The position numbers were made by a program, and so were the translations under genes. The notes below the pieces were generated by a model, which saw nothing but the letters and a program-made list of their open reading frames with translations, searched no databases and was not told the DNA's origin. This document shows positions 1-9,270 of a DNA stretch of 32,031 nucleotides, one piece after another (positions within the stretch are counted from its first letter, which is position 1; the number at the start of each line of letters is the position of its first letter). This DNA comes from Dictyocoela muelleri (taxonomy: Eukaryota > Microsporidia). The stretch is from positions 1-32,031 of the forward strand of contig SDVU01000010.1 in assembly GCA_016256075.1 (NCBI GenBank), read 5' to 3'.

Positions 1-746
1 TTTTTCAAAATAATAATTACATTTGTTATAGTAATAATATATTTAAAACATATATTTTTTTTATTCTTAAAAGTATTTTACTTTAATAATAAGTTATTTG
101 AGATAAACTCTTAACATAACTCGGATCTAGTCTCAATATTTTTTTTCCTGTAATAATTTGAGACTATATTTAATTTTTATTATTATTTAAAAAAACTATA
201 TATAAATGTTAATAATATTAAAAAAAATATAATTATAGTTTTCATAGTGTAGGTATAAGAGTATTGATTTAGTTTGTGCTACTTGGTTTAAATCTTCCTA
301 GTAACATTTTTTTTTAAAAAATAGAAATTTCGGTTTGAGCGCATATGTCCTGCGCGAGCGACATACATAGATTAAGCAGAATTAGAAAAGTAAATCTAGC
401 ATACGAATACCTTAGTGGTATTTATTAAACACTATGAGACATATTTAAATAGAGCGTTTCGAATTTACTGACGTGTTTGAAATTTTCTGTATTATCGAAA
501 TATATATCATTTGTATAAAATAATTTTATTTTAGTAAAAATTATAATTTCATTTTAAAATTTTATAACAATTTATAGTCTAAAATTTGATTTTGTTAAAA
601 TTATATTTATTAAAAATATTTATGTGGGAATAGTTTGGGTATCTTTAATGACGACTTTTTTATTAAATTGATTATCAAAAATTGATTTTTTATATCAAAT
701 TAATGCTGTCATTTTGACATGTCTGACTATTTAAAAATATAAAAAT
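1..746. other. AT-rich intergenic, no gene seen
   Basis: This stretch is low-complexity AT-rich DNA with no supportable coding region. The only structured part is roughly 243-385, described separately as a possible second tRNA-like SINE fragment. The rest shows no recognisable feature. Confidence 0.6.
243..385 (+). repeat. possible second SINE family, head fragment
   Basis: At 246-300 there is a tRNA-like stretch: an A-box-like TAGTGTAGGTA and, about 40 bases on, a B-box-like GGTTTAAATCT. It is followed by a short GC-rich segment (about 336-365) containing AGCGCATATGTCCTGCGC. A diverged relative of that segment, AGCACATATATCGTGCGC, lies at 25179-25196, where it also follows a B-box-like sequence. 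Two related tRNA-like heads followed by the same body suggest a second, older tRNA-derived SINE family. The similarity is short and judged by eye. Confidence 0.3.
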
Positions 747-1201
747 ATATTACATGCTAACAGCATCCGTAACTGCTAATCCGGAGAGTTGTCTCCTACT
801 GTCGATCTGAGACTTCTATTCTTGATGTTCCAGTAATAAATCACACCTAAGCTGCTCAAGCCCAGCTGTATATGCGATTTTTGTTTTGTCAATAACTGCA
901 GGATACATGAAATTAATTACTTTTTATGAAATTATATTTTTCATTACTTATTTTGCCGAGATGCGTCACCTCACTCTTCTCCACACCTAGAAGAGCCTCT
1001 TTTACTTATGTGTCATATTATGCCATGTCTTAATCAGGTATACCACACTGGAAAAACTGTATATCAATAGTATATTACTATAGATTTTAATTGCTAAATG
1101 ACAATCCCTCATTATTTAGTAAAAAATGGCGTCAGGGTGAACTGAACCTCGATACTTAAATGTTTACATTCAAGAGTGTTAACTAATGAGTTATCCGGGA
1201 T
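747..1201 (-). repeat. tRNA-derived SINE, near full length (minus)
   Basis: This is a near-complete copy of the window's dominant repeat. On the minus strand the tRNA-like head starts at about 1201 (A-box region followed by GTTAACACTCTTGAATG; B box GGTTCAGTTCA). The body ends near 747 with the family's 3' end, ATGTAATATA-like sequence. The length of about 455 bp matches the other complete copies. The B box differs from the consensus, so this copy is probably not a source of new insertions. Confidence 0.8.
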
Positions 1202-2011
1202 CTGTACTAACCTTCCTGTCATAGCTGTACTAAACTAAAATTCTCATCCCAAAAAAAGTATAATAAAAATTAAAAAAAAAGCAAATAAAATAATAAAAAT
1301 TAATTATTAAGAAGTATTAAGTATTTTTATCAATTATATTTTAATTAAATTCAAGACCTTTTCATAAAATCAATCTTATTATTTTAAAAAATATTTTTTT
1401 TTAAAAAAATTACTCTTATTTCTTAATTTTAATCTTCATTCTTAATTTAATTTCTTTTTTTTAATTTTTTTAAACACTCAATAACTTGTGTATTTTATAT
1501 TAATTAATTTGACAGATTTCATTTTGATTTCAAATAATCATTTTTTTAGCTTTACTAAAATTCCCCAGAAATTTTTAGGACATCCGCTATCTCGCTCACC
1601 TTTTACATCAATTTGAATTAAATCTCTTATCTATCTATTATTTTCATTTCAAACTTTTTTGTAAATTCGAGAACAAAATTAATTCTTATTAATTGAAATA
1701 AATTCATAATTATAATTAAACATATATTGTTCCCGTTTTTTTTATAACCCCCAACTGGTAGTTTTATTATACACCTAAATAAAACATGCTCAATTAACAT
1801 TATTTTTGAATCTATAATTAAAATAATGAAAATGTATCTTTCCTATAAAACTTTATTATAACTTTTTGCAATTTAAAAAGTTTTAAATACAAATTTAAAA
1901 AAACAACAAACAATTATAAACAAAAATAGAAAATACTAAAAAAAGAAATTTCCTAAATTGGATAAATTAAAATCACAAAAAAACTATATAAGAACTCGCA
2001 AAATATAACAA
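1202..2011. other. AT-rich intergenic, 5' region of the 2012 gene
   Basis: No coding sequence or repeat is recognised here apart from homopolymer-rich AT sequence. The last 30 bases hold a TATA-like box (TATATAAG at 1985-1992), 19 bases before the ATG at 2012, a plausible core promoter for the downstream gene. Confidence 0.5.
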
Positions 2012-2785
2012 ATGTATTTTATTTTTTCTGTCATTTCTATGTCACTACAGCATCAATCATTTCCAATACCAAAATACCAAGTTTGCAATCCTGAAATAAA
2101 TAGTGGCATAATAAAACAGTCATATGAATTTATTAAACCTGAAATGAAAAGGATTAACTGCAATGACCAATATGATTTTATAATTTCTGAAAATAAGATT
2201 ATTTCAGGAACTAAAAAACCATTTAAAGGAATTTTAAAATATGAAATTATAGAAGTTCCGACTTCTCGTCGTTTTGAAGCAACAAAAATCAATCAAAAAC
2301 CTTTAAACAATAATAAATTCAATTATAATTCCTATAATTATGAAGATCCAGACTTAAAAAAGTTTTGTGATAATGTAGCTGTCAGTATCATTGGGCGTGA
2401 TACTGTAGCAGAATTATTAGATGATTTTAGGGATGAATTGGATATGATTGAAAGAAATTATATCAAAAGGTTATCGAAGAATTCAAATGGGCAGTTGAAT
2501 TCTCAAGTTAACCCGAGAATGAATTTTACGGAAACAGGTATTACATACACTCACGATGTAATTGATATGGATCAAAAGAAATTAAATGATGAGGGGAATC
2601 TTAAAAATGATAATAAAAATAATGTTAAAAATAATGTTAAAGGTGATGGTAAAAATGATAAAAGTAAAATGAATAGTAAAAAAGGTAGTAAAAGTGTTAA
2701 AAGCAATGTAAAGAGTAAAAATGGAGCAGTATCTTTATTATCATTAAGTATGATAATTTGGTATTTGGGATTATTATTGATATAG
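2012..2785 (+). CDS. small secreted, possibly GPI-anchored protein of unknown function
   Basis: This 257-residue protein is not recognised. It begins with a short hydrophobic segment (MYFIFSVISMSL), a candidate signal peptide. The middle (about 20-185) is mixed and soluble-looking, with three Cys (QVCNP, INCND, KKFCD). A Lys/Asn/Ser-rich linker follows at about 190-238, and the last 18 residues are strongly hydrophobic, preceded by a small-residue stretch (SKNGA). Signal peptide plus hydrophobic C-terminal tail after a small-residue site is the layout of GPI-anchored surface proteins; a single C-terminal membrane anchor is the alternative. Spore wall or plasma membrane location is inference only. 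The start at 2012 has a TATA-like box 19 bases upstream; the second in-frame Met at 2039 would remove most of the signal peptide. It is flanked only by transposons. Confidence 0.7.
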   Translation: MYFIFSVISMSLQHQSFPIPKYQVCNPEINSGIIKQSYEFIKPEMKRINCNDQYDFIISENKIISGTKKPFKGILKYEIIEVPTSRRFEATKINQKPLNNNKFNYNSYNYEDPDLKKFCDNVAVSIIGRDTVAELLDDFRDELDMIERNYIKRLSKNSNGQLNSQVNPRMNFTETGITYTHDVIDMDQKKLNDEGNLKNDNKNNVKNNVKGDGKNDKSKMNSKKGSKSVKSNVKSKNGAVSLLSLSMIIWYLGLLLI

Positions 2786-2961
2786 GACAAATAAAAAGTT
2801 GAAGTAGAATTTTTTATATTATTTTTTCAGGTTTAAATATTTTTATATAATTTAAATTAAGAATATTATTTTTTAAACTTAATAAAACTTTTTTGATTAA
2901 GAAAGATAATTGTTATCAAAAGATTGATCTTAATATCATCAATTTTTCATTAATAGAAATA
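2786..2961. other. 3' flank, AT-rich
   Basis: This is the short AT-rich region after the stop of the upstream gene. An AATAAA-type motif at about 2790-2797 could serve as a polyadenylation signal. Nothing else is recognised. Confidence 0.4.
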
Positions 2962-3351
2962 TTCCTGACAATATCCATAATTGACAACCCGGCCAGTTGC
3001 CTTCAATCTTGGCTTTACGACCTTTTGTTCTTAGTAATAATGTTAAACATTTTTCATAAAATATCTATAGTTAAAGCTGTTACACATTTTCTTCTTATCA
3101 ATGACCCCTTCGAATATTGATAATTATAGGATTATAAATGATTTTTTGGTTTAAATACAGTTTCTGAAAGATGTGAAAGTACAATTAACCCAACGCCATA
3201 TTGAACCATTTTGTTTTTTTAAATGAGACTATTTCATATTCAGCAATACCCCATTGGAATAATTGTCAATGTTTATTATGTTATTGATAGCTTAATTTTA
3301 TTCCCAGTATATTATTTAAGTAACTAAAAAATTTGGTTCTCCAACAGTTTA

Positions 3352-3636
3352 TCCCCTAAAAAAATCAAAAGTCGAAATGGTAAGAAATCCCATCAATAAA
3401 TGATAATAAAAATCTTTCAGAATCTTAGGATCTACTCAAGTATATAAATATTTATTATATGAAGCTATGAATTAAACTATTCTAAATTCTGTGCTTTGCA
3501 CTAAATTTAGAAAAGTTTTATTCATAGCTTCATATTATAAAATTTTTTATAGATGAGTAGATCCTAAGATTATAAGAGATTTTTATTATCATCTATTGAT
3601 GGGATTTCTTACCATTTCGACTTTTTTTAGGGGGGG
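3352..3636. repeat. left palindromic arm of the Merlin element
   Basis: The two halves are inverted copies centred near 3495. The left half reads AAAGTCGAAATGGTAAGAAA then AATCTTAGGATCTACTCA; the right half reads TGAGTAGATCCTAAGATT then TTTCTTACCATTTCGACTTT. Single-stranded DNA from this region would fold into a hairpin of more than 100 bp. The arm's outer edge carries GTTCTCCAAC and its inner edge ends in a run of seven G. Confidence 0.85.
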
Positions 3637-3687
3637 AACAGGATCACAAGTTACTTTTATTATAAAAATTTAAAAAAAATAAAATCC

Positions 3688-4546
3688 ATGTCGAAACGTT
3701 TAAACCGAGCTCCTGATCATGGTTTTTTTTATTTCATTTCACAAAAGGAAAATATTATTGAATTTATGAAGGTTTTAGATGCAATACCCGAACATAAAAT
3801 TTGTAATAAGTGCAATAGAGGAATGCGAATTAAACAAATAACAAAATATAATTTCAGGTACTGCTGAAAGTGTTCCAAATGTAAAGGAACTAGTAATATT
3901 TTGTCTGATTGTTTTCTTACAGATAAGAGAATACACCTTTCATTTTCTTTAAATTCGCTTTCTATATTTTTAATAAAAACCATTTTAGTGCCTCTTAAAT
4001 AATGCAAAATAGTGAAATTGGTGAAGACATGTACAGAAACCTGCTTCAAATATTTAGAGATAAAATTAATTGTTTGGTCAAAGAGATTCAAAAACCACTG
4101 GGAAATGTTTTAAAGAATGTACAAATTGATGAAACATATTGGGCAAAAAGAAAATATCGTGTTGGGGATATAGAGAAACTAGTTTAGGTTTGGGGAGCCG
4201 TAGAATACAAAACTGATATTGTTATTGCCAAGTAGTAGAAAAAAGAGACGCTAAAAATTTGTTACCTCTTATTGATCATATACAATAAAAAAGTCATAAA
4301 TAGTTTCGGATAAGTGGTCAGTATATAAAAATATTCGGGATAAATACACAGATAGTGTGAATAATAAGCATTTTTTTTGTAGATCCAGTAACTAAAGCCA
4401 ATACTCAAATGATTGAAAATCTTTGGCTTCAGTTAAAAAAAATAAAACATTATAGTTATAGTATCAGCCTTGATGCACTACCTGATCATTTAAACGTCTT
4501 CATGTTTTTAGAAACTATAAAAACATCGAATTTAGTGAGTTTTTAA
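3688..4546 (+). pseudogene. Merlin (IS1016/IS1595-related) transposase, broken
   Basis: This decayed transposase belongs to the Merlin superfamily, whose DDE catalytic domain is related to bacterial IS1016/IS1595. An apparent start at 3688 (MSKRLNRAPDHGF) leads into a zinc-ribbon-like part with CNKC and, after an in-frame TGA, KCSKCKG. The first catalytic Asp lies in NVQIDETYWAKRKYRVG (about 4117-4167), the typical Merlin motif. A later segment in another frame reads DPVTKANTQMIENLW (about 4385-4430), where the final catalytic Glu is expected. The reading ends at a TAA at 4544-4546. I count several in-frame stops plus at least one frame change, so it cannot make transposase; it may still be mobilised by a partner. 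Confidence 0.75.
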
Positions 4547-4635
4547 TGATTAAATTAAATGGTTTTATTTAATTTTGTCATTTTATTTTTTTTTATTTTT
4601 TATATATAAAAGTAACTTGTGATCCGGCTTCCGAC

Positions 4636-4855
4636 CCCCCCTTAAAAAATCAAAAGTCGAAACGGTAGAAGATCCCATCAATATTTGATAATAAAAATCT
4701 TTTAGAATTTTAGGATCTACTCATCTAATAAAAATTTTATAATATGAAGCGATAAAATATTTATAAATATGAGTAGATCCTAAGATTCTAAAAGATTTTT
4801 ATTAACATTTATTTGATGGGATCTTCTACCGTTTCGACTTTTGAATTTTTAGGGT
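4636..4855. repeat. right palindromic arm of the Merlin element
   Basis: This is a shorter relative of the left arm. Left half: AAAAGTCGAAACGGTAGAAG then TTTTAGGATCTACTCA. Right half: GAGTAGATCCTAAGATTC then ATCTTCTACCGTTTCGACTT. The run of seven C at its inner edge (4635-4641) mirrors the G run of the left arm. Confidence 0.8.
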
Positions 4856-5002
4856 GAAAACCGTTGGAGAACAAAAATTTTATATGATACTTAAATTTTA
4901 CAATCAAGAATGTTAACTACAGAACCATCCGGCTCCTATTCTTAAGCATCAAAAACAATATAGTCAGCTGATAATTTAAATCAATTAAGTATAATTCAAG
5001 TG

Positions 5003-5455
5003 TGCCAGATAGCACAGTGGTTAACACTCTTGAATGTAAAATTTAATTATCGTGGTTCAAATCACCACGACGTCACTCTTTAATAAATAAAGAGGGAATG
5101 ACATTAAGCAGTCATAACTATATAATTATAGTATTAATATACAGTTGTTCCAGTGTGGTATAGCTGATTAAACTTAGTCTAATTGACAATTAAGTAGAAG
5201 GTACTCTTCTAAATGTGGGTATTAGTGCAGCGACACATCTCGGCAAAATAAGTAGTGAAAAGCAAAAATTCATGAAAAGCCACTAAATAACTGTATTCTG
5301 CTAGTCATTGGTAAAACAAAAATCGCATATATAGCTAGGCTTCTGGGTATCTTAGATGGTGAGTTATTATTTGAACACCAAGAACGATGATCTCGGATCC
5401 ACGATAGGAGATAAGTCTCCGGATTGATAGCTATGGATGTTGTCAGCATGTAATA
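5003..5455 (+). repeat. tRNA-derived SINE, full length (plus), reference copy
   Basis: This is the clearest plus-strand copy. The head resembles a tRNA gene: A box TAGCACAGTGG at 5010-5020 (fits TRGYNNARNGG) and B box GGTTCAAATCA at 5054-5064 (9 of 11 to GGTTCGANTCC), 33 bases apart as in a tRNA internal RNA polymerase III promoter. A body of about 370 bp unrelated to tRNA follows, ending GTTGTCAGCATGTAATATA. There is no long open frame on the plus strand. The structure fits a SINE copied by a LINE reverse transcriptase supplied elsewhere; no LINE is seen in this window. The SINE reading rests on the box match and copy number. Confidence 0.8.
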
Positions 5456-5886
5456 TAAAAAATATAACAAAATATAAAACATCCTAATTAAATAAGCAAA
5501 TATTAGTTTATGCTTTCAACTATAAATAAAAAAAATTCGCATAAAACAATAATTAATATTATTAGAAATATTTACCAAAACAATATTAATTGTTGATAAA
5601 TAAAAAGAAGATATAAATTCAACATTAAATATACTAAAACATGAATTAAAAAAATTTAAAACATACATTAAAACATTCATTAAAAGATAGTGAAACATTC
5701 ATAAAACTTGAATAAAAACAGAATTTAAACTTTCATAAAACAAACTAAAACATAAATAAAAACAATTTAAAACATAAATTAAAATGTATATTAAAATATC
5801 AACATCTCTATCAAATTCTATGATTTCAAAACAAATAGTTTTAAATTACAGCATTGATACAAAAAAAGACATTTTAAAAGTTATTC
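5456..5886. other. AT-rich 5' flank of the large secreted-protein gene
   Basis: This stretch carries a loose A-rich pattern of AAACATTCATTAAAA-like words (about 5640-5790), suggesting an old short tandem repeat, and no coding region. TTTTAAAA at 5873-5880 lies just before the start codon. Confidence 0.45.
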
Positions 5887-8800
5887 ATGAAAATAACAAT
5901 TATTATAAAAATGAACACAATAATAAACATTTTACTTTTAATATTAACAATTAAATGTACAAATATACCAATGAGTCCAGGACTGTTCGATCTCGATGAA
6001 ATGCTCAATGAAATTGACGGTCAATACGAAAAGGACTATAAAAATGATATAATTCCTGAAAATGAAATTATTGGCAATGATGATACAACAGATAATGCTC
6101 GATATAAATTTATTAATAAAAAAATGGAGACGGTACGAAGTTATGTAACTAGACAGAGTGTAGAGCCTGTTGAATCTTTCAAAACAGTTCTTTATGTCGA
6201 ACCTGTTGATACTATTGTGACTGTTACAGATGAACCGAACACACAACCATATGTTCAAAAACCTGTTCAGTATGGTCCTCAACCCGTTCAATATGCTCAA
6301 CAACCTATTCAATATAGCCCACAACCAGTTCAATATAGCCCACAACCTGTGCAATATACTCCACAACCTGTACAATATAGCCCACAACCTGTTCAATATA
6401 GCCCACAACCTGTTCAATATGCTCAACATGAACTCCAAGTACCAACACAAATTGATCAAAGCATACCTAGTCAAGTTCCCACACAAGTTCAAATAATTGA
6501 ACCAAGTCTCGTTCAATCAATAGAACAACTTCCTTCACAGACACCTGTTCAAGTATTTTCACAACCAGTTGAGTCATTTCAACAACAATTGAACTACTTA
6601 ACAACCACGACAGTGACTCAAACTCAAGAAATACCACCCAGATTGATAGCTGTTGTACCTACAAAGACTGTTCAAATGATGCCATTACCAGCTCAAGTTA
6701 CACTGGCATCTCCGCAAGTAGAGACACAAACAATCCAGGTTGCATCACCACCACCCCAAGTTGCATTACCATCACCCCCAGTGCAGGTAGCGCCGTCACC
6801 AATACAGGTAGCACCATTACCACCACCTCCAGTGCAGGAAGCGCCATCACCGTCAATACAGGCGGCACCACAACCGGTGAAGGAATCACTACCGCTTCCA
6901 GTGCAAGTATCCCCGCCACCAATGCAAGAAGCCCTGCCACCGGTTCAAGTACTACCACCCCCAGTGCAAGTAGCTTCACCCCCAGTGCAGGTAGCGTCAC
7001 CACCGCCTCCCCCAGAGCAGGTAGCATCACCCCCAGTGCAGGTAGCGTCACCACCACCGCCCCCAGTGCAGGTAGCGTCACGACTGCCGTCTCCCCCAGT
7101 AAAGGTAGCATCGCCATCTGTGCAGGTAGCATCACCACCGCCACCTCCACCAGTTCAAGTATTATCACCACCTCCACCAGTTCAAGTATTACTGCTACCT
7201 CCACCAGTTCAAGTATTACCGCCACCTCCACCAGTTCAAATACCACCACCTCAAGTTCAACTATTAGCACCTCCTCAACCAGTAAAGGTAAAGGTATCAC
7301 CACCGTCTACACCACCACCATCTCTAGTGCATTTAGCCCCGCTACCAGTAAAGGTATCACCACCAGTGCAAGTACCACCAACACCACTTCCAGTGCTTAT
7401 AGCACCACCCCCAGTAGAGACATCACCACCACCAGTGCAAATATCGCCAGCAACAATTCAAGTTCCACATGAAATTCAGGTAAACCCGCCATCAACACCA
7501 CAAATACAACAACAAATCAAACCAATTCTAAATCCATGTCCAAAACCGAAAACTACTCAGGATCAATTATTTTTAAATTCAAAATCATCATTTAACAAAA
7601 AAAATGTAAATCATTGTTCAATTAAATGCCGACAAATTAAAGATCAAGATAAAGATCAATGTAAAAACTTAATAGATAATAAAAACTTAATAGATCAATA
7701 TCGAGATAAAGATCAATGTAAAGACTTAATGGATAATAAAAACTTAATAGATCAATATCGAGATAAAGATCAATGTAAAGACTTAATAGATAATAAAAAC
7801 TTAATAGATCAATATCGAGATAAAGATCAATGTAAAGAGAAAGATCAATGTAAAGACTTAATGGATAATAAAGACTTAATAGATAATAAAAACTTAATAG
7901 ATCAATATCGAGATAAAGATAAAGAAGATTGTGATATAAATGATAATAAAAATCCTAATCAAATATCTAAAAACAGTGAAATTTCTCAAAACAACCCCAA
8001 AGTAACAAATTCATTACAACCAACTACATTAGTTTCTATCGATAAAGTCCACATTCCTCTATCCACACTTCTCCAAAAAATTATAATTCCAAATTTAGTA
8101 CCGCCAAATAAAGAATTTATCAATAATTGTGATAAAATAGAAAAAAATGAATATAAAAAATGCATTCAACGTGAAATTAACAAAATTAACGAGATTATCA
8201 AAAAATGTAGAGAAACATTTGGAGAGAATTCAGAAGAGTGTTGTCAAAATGATAATTGTTTAGCGCAATTTAAAGAATGTGATTCAGTTAATAATTCAGT
8301 TAATTCAATTAATTCAGTTAATTATAGTTCAGTTAATTCAATTAATGATAGTTCAGTTAATAATAATTCAATTAATGATAGTTCAATTAATTCAGTTAAT
8401 GATTATACTCCCCCTTATCTTGATCTTGGCATTACTAACTTTCCTTCTAATTGTAATTCAAAAAATGAAAATATTAATTTCAGAACATTCGATTTTCCAG
8501 ATTATACAGAAAAATATAAAAATGATGAAATTAAGAAATGTGAAAAAAACAAAATTTTACAAAATGAAATTTGTAGAAATAAAAAATCTTCAGAAAAAAA
8601 TGATAAAGTTAAAGATGATAAAGTTAATAATGATAAGGCTAAATGTAAAAAAGGTAAAGACGATAAAGTTAAAGACGATAAAGTTAATAATGATAAAGTT
8701 GAAGATTATAAAGATAATAATGATAGAGTTAAAGATGATAAGGCTAAAGATGATAAAGTTAAAGATGATAAAGTTAAATGTAAAAAAGTGAAAGATGATA

Positions 8801-9270
8801 AAGTTAAAGATGATAAAGTTAATAATGATAAAGTTAATAATGATAAAGATAAATGTAAAAAAAATCATGAAAATAGTTTAGAATTTAATAAAAATAAAGA
8901 TGGTGATTTTTATGATAATAAAAAGTCTAGTAATAAAAAGGATAATAAAAAATTCAGTAATAATAAAAATGATTATTCAAGTGTTGATAATGAATGTAAA
9001 CATAAAAAATTAAAAGATGAAAAGTCTATTAAAAATAATATTGATAAAAATAATGATAAAAATAATAATGATAAAAATAATATTGATAAAAATATTGATA
9101 AAAATAATAATGATAAAAATAATATTGATAAAAATATTGATTATAAAAAACATGATAAAAATAATGATTATGAAGAAAAATTAAAATTGTTAAAGTCTCT
9201 TTTAAAATCGTTAGAAAATCTTAACAGACGAATAGAAATTATAGAAAAGGAAAATAATATTAAAATATAG
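5887..9270 (+). CDS. giant secreted repeat protein; candidate polar tube or spore wall component
   Basis: The protein has 1,127 residues and one uninterrupted frame. Two in-frame Met compete: 5887 (MKITIIIKM) and 5911 (MNTIINILLLILTIKC); the second gives the more typical signal peptide. Blocks in order: YSPQPVQ heptapeptides (about 119-180), long PPPVQVASP-type repeats (279-538), 19-residue repeats around DKDQCKDLIDNKNLIDQYR (585-680), a cluster of seven Cys (749-798), NSVN/SSVN repeats (799-838), KDDKVNNDKV repeats (905-992), DKNN repeats (1052-1088) and a charged helical tail (1095-1127). Pro/Gln-rich and Lys-rich secreted proteins with few Cys are characteristic of microsporidian polar tube proteins PTP1 and PTP2, but I cannot align it to either, so that role is inference. 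Clean frames through all repeats argue for selection. It stands alone between SINEs and a gene-free desert. Confidence 0.8.
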   Translation: MKITIIIKMNTIINILLLILTIKCTNIPMSPGLFDLDEMLNEIDGQYEKDYKNDIIPENEIIGNDDTTDNARYKFINKKMETVRSYVTRQSVEPVESFKTVLYVEPVDTIVTVTDEPNTQPYVQKPVQYGPQPVQYAQQPIQYSPQPVQYSPQPVQYTPQPVQYSPQPVQYSPQPVQYAQHELQVPTQIDQSIPSQVPTQVQIIEPSLVQSIEQLPSQTPVQVFSQPVESFQQQLNYLTTTTVTQTQEIPPRLIAVVPTKTVQMMPLPAQVTLASPQVETQTIQVASPPPQVALPSPPVQVAPSPIQVAPLPPPPVQEAPSPSIQAAPQPVKESLPLPVQVSPPPMQEALPPVQVLPPPVQVASPPVQVASPPPPPEQVASPPVQVASPPPPPVQVASRLPSPPVKVASPSVQVASPPPPPPVQVLSPPPPVQVLLLPPPVQVLPPPPPVQIPPPQVQLLAPPQPVKVKVSPPSTPPPSLVHLAPLPVKVSPPVQVPPTPLPVLIAPPPVETSPPPVQISPATIQVPHEIQVNPPSTPQIQQQIKPILNPCPKPKTTQDQLFLNSKSSFNKKNVNHCSIKCRQIKDQDKDQCKNLIDNKNLIDQYRDKDQCKDLMDNKNLIDQYRDKDQCKDLIDNKNLIDQYRDKDQCKEKDQCKDLMDNKDLIDNKNLIDQYRDKDKEDCDINDNKNPNQISKNSEISQNNPKVTNSLQPTTLVSIDKVHIPLSTLLQKIIIPNLVPPNKEFINNCDKIEKNEYKKCIQREINKINEIIKKCRETFGENSEECCQNDNCLAQFKECDSVNNSVNSINSVNYSSVNSINDSSVNNNSINDSSINSVNDYTPPYLDLGITNFPSNCNSKNENINFRTFDFPDYTEKYKNDEIKKCEKNKILQNEICRNKKSSEKNDKVKDDKVNNDKAKCKKGKDDKVKDDKVNNDKVEDYKDNNDRVKDDKAKDDKVKDDKVKCKKVKDDKVKDDKVNNDKVNNDKDKCKKNHENSLEFNKNKDGDFYDNKKSSNKKDNKKFSNNKNDYSSVDNECKHKKLKDEKSIKNNIDKNNDKNNNDKNNIDKNIDKNNNDKNNIDKNIDYKKHDKNNDYEEKLKLLKSLLKSLENLNRRIEIIEKENNIKI
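6273..6430 (+). repeat. 21-bp coding tandem repeat (YSPQPVQ)
   Basis: Eight or nine 21-bp units encode heptapeptides of the type YSPQPVQ, with variants YAQQPIQ and YTPQPVQ. Several neighbouring units are nearly identical at DNA level (TATAGCCCACAACCTGTTCA), which suggests recent unit turnover inside the gene. Confidence 0.85.
7640..7925 (+). repeat. 57-bp coding tandem repeat (DKDQCK...DQYR)
   Basis: Repeated units encode DKDQCKDL(M/I)DNKNLIDQYR, 19 residues or 57 bp, with partial units toward the end (DKDQCKEKDQCK). Each unit brings one Cys, so copy number changes also change the number of possible disulfides. Confidence 0.85.

Larger units (their letters stand above)
3336..4872 (+). mobile_element. 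Merlin-type DNA transposon with palindromic ends
   Basis: The outer ends are inverted repeats: GTTCTCCAAC at 3336-3345 and GTTGGAGAAC at 4863-4872. An 8-bp candidate target duplication AAAAATTT flanks them (3327-3334 and 4873-4880); Merlin elements make 8-9 bp duplications, but this one is AT-only and could be chance. Each end is itself a long palindrome (about 3352-3636 and 4636-4855) sharing TCAAAAGTCGAAA and GGATCTACTCA. Inside lies a core with its own inverted repeats, GGATCACAAGTTACTTTTAT at 3641-3660 and its complement at 4606-4625, enclosing a decayed transposase. The element sits within a SINE copy. Confidence 0.7.
2962..4937 (-). repeat. diverged SINE copy (minus) split by a Merlin element
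   Basis: Segment 2962-3334 follows the minus-strand SINE from its 3' end (GACAATATCCATAATTGACA) through the body (CAATACCCCATTGGAATAAT at 3243). Segment 4873-4937 carries the tRNA-like head (AAGAATGTTAACTACAGAAC, then CATCCGGCT). The two parts would be continuous if the element at 3336-4872 were removed, apart from part of the B-box region that looks lost. The copy is more diverged than most, so it is older than the Merlin insertion. Confidence 0.6.

Noticed and set aside
2893-3120. Plus-strand 75-codon frame
   Set aside because: It overlaps a diverged SINE and has no coding features.
5003-5075. Functional tRNA gene at a SINE head
   Set aside because: The boxes fit, but the anticodon stem and acceptor pairing are poor and the sequence is repeated many times followed by the same body.
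6698-7303. Open frame of 201 codons on the minus strand inside the Pro-rich part of the large gene
   Set aside because: It is the reverse of PPPVQVA repeats, giving a monotonous Val/Leu/Glu product; the plus strand has the signal peptide and the full 1,127-codon frame.
8279-8868. Additional frames on both strands over the NSVN and KDDK repeats
   Set aside because: They are by-products of short in-phase repeats and give only Ile/Lys or Phe/Ile-rich products.
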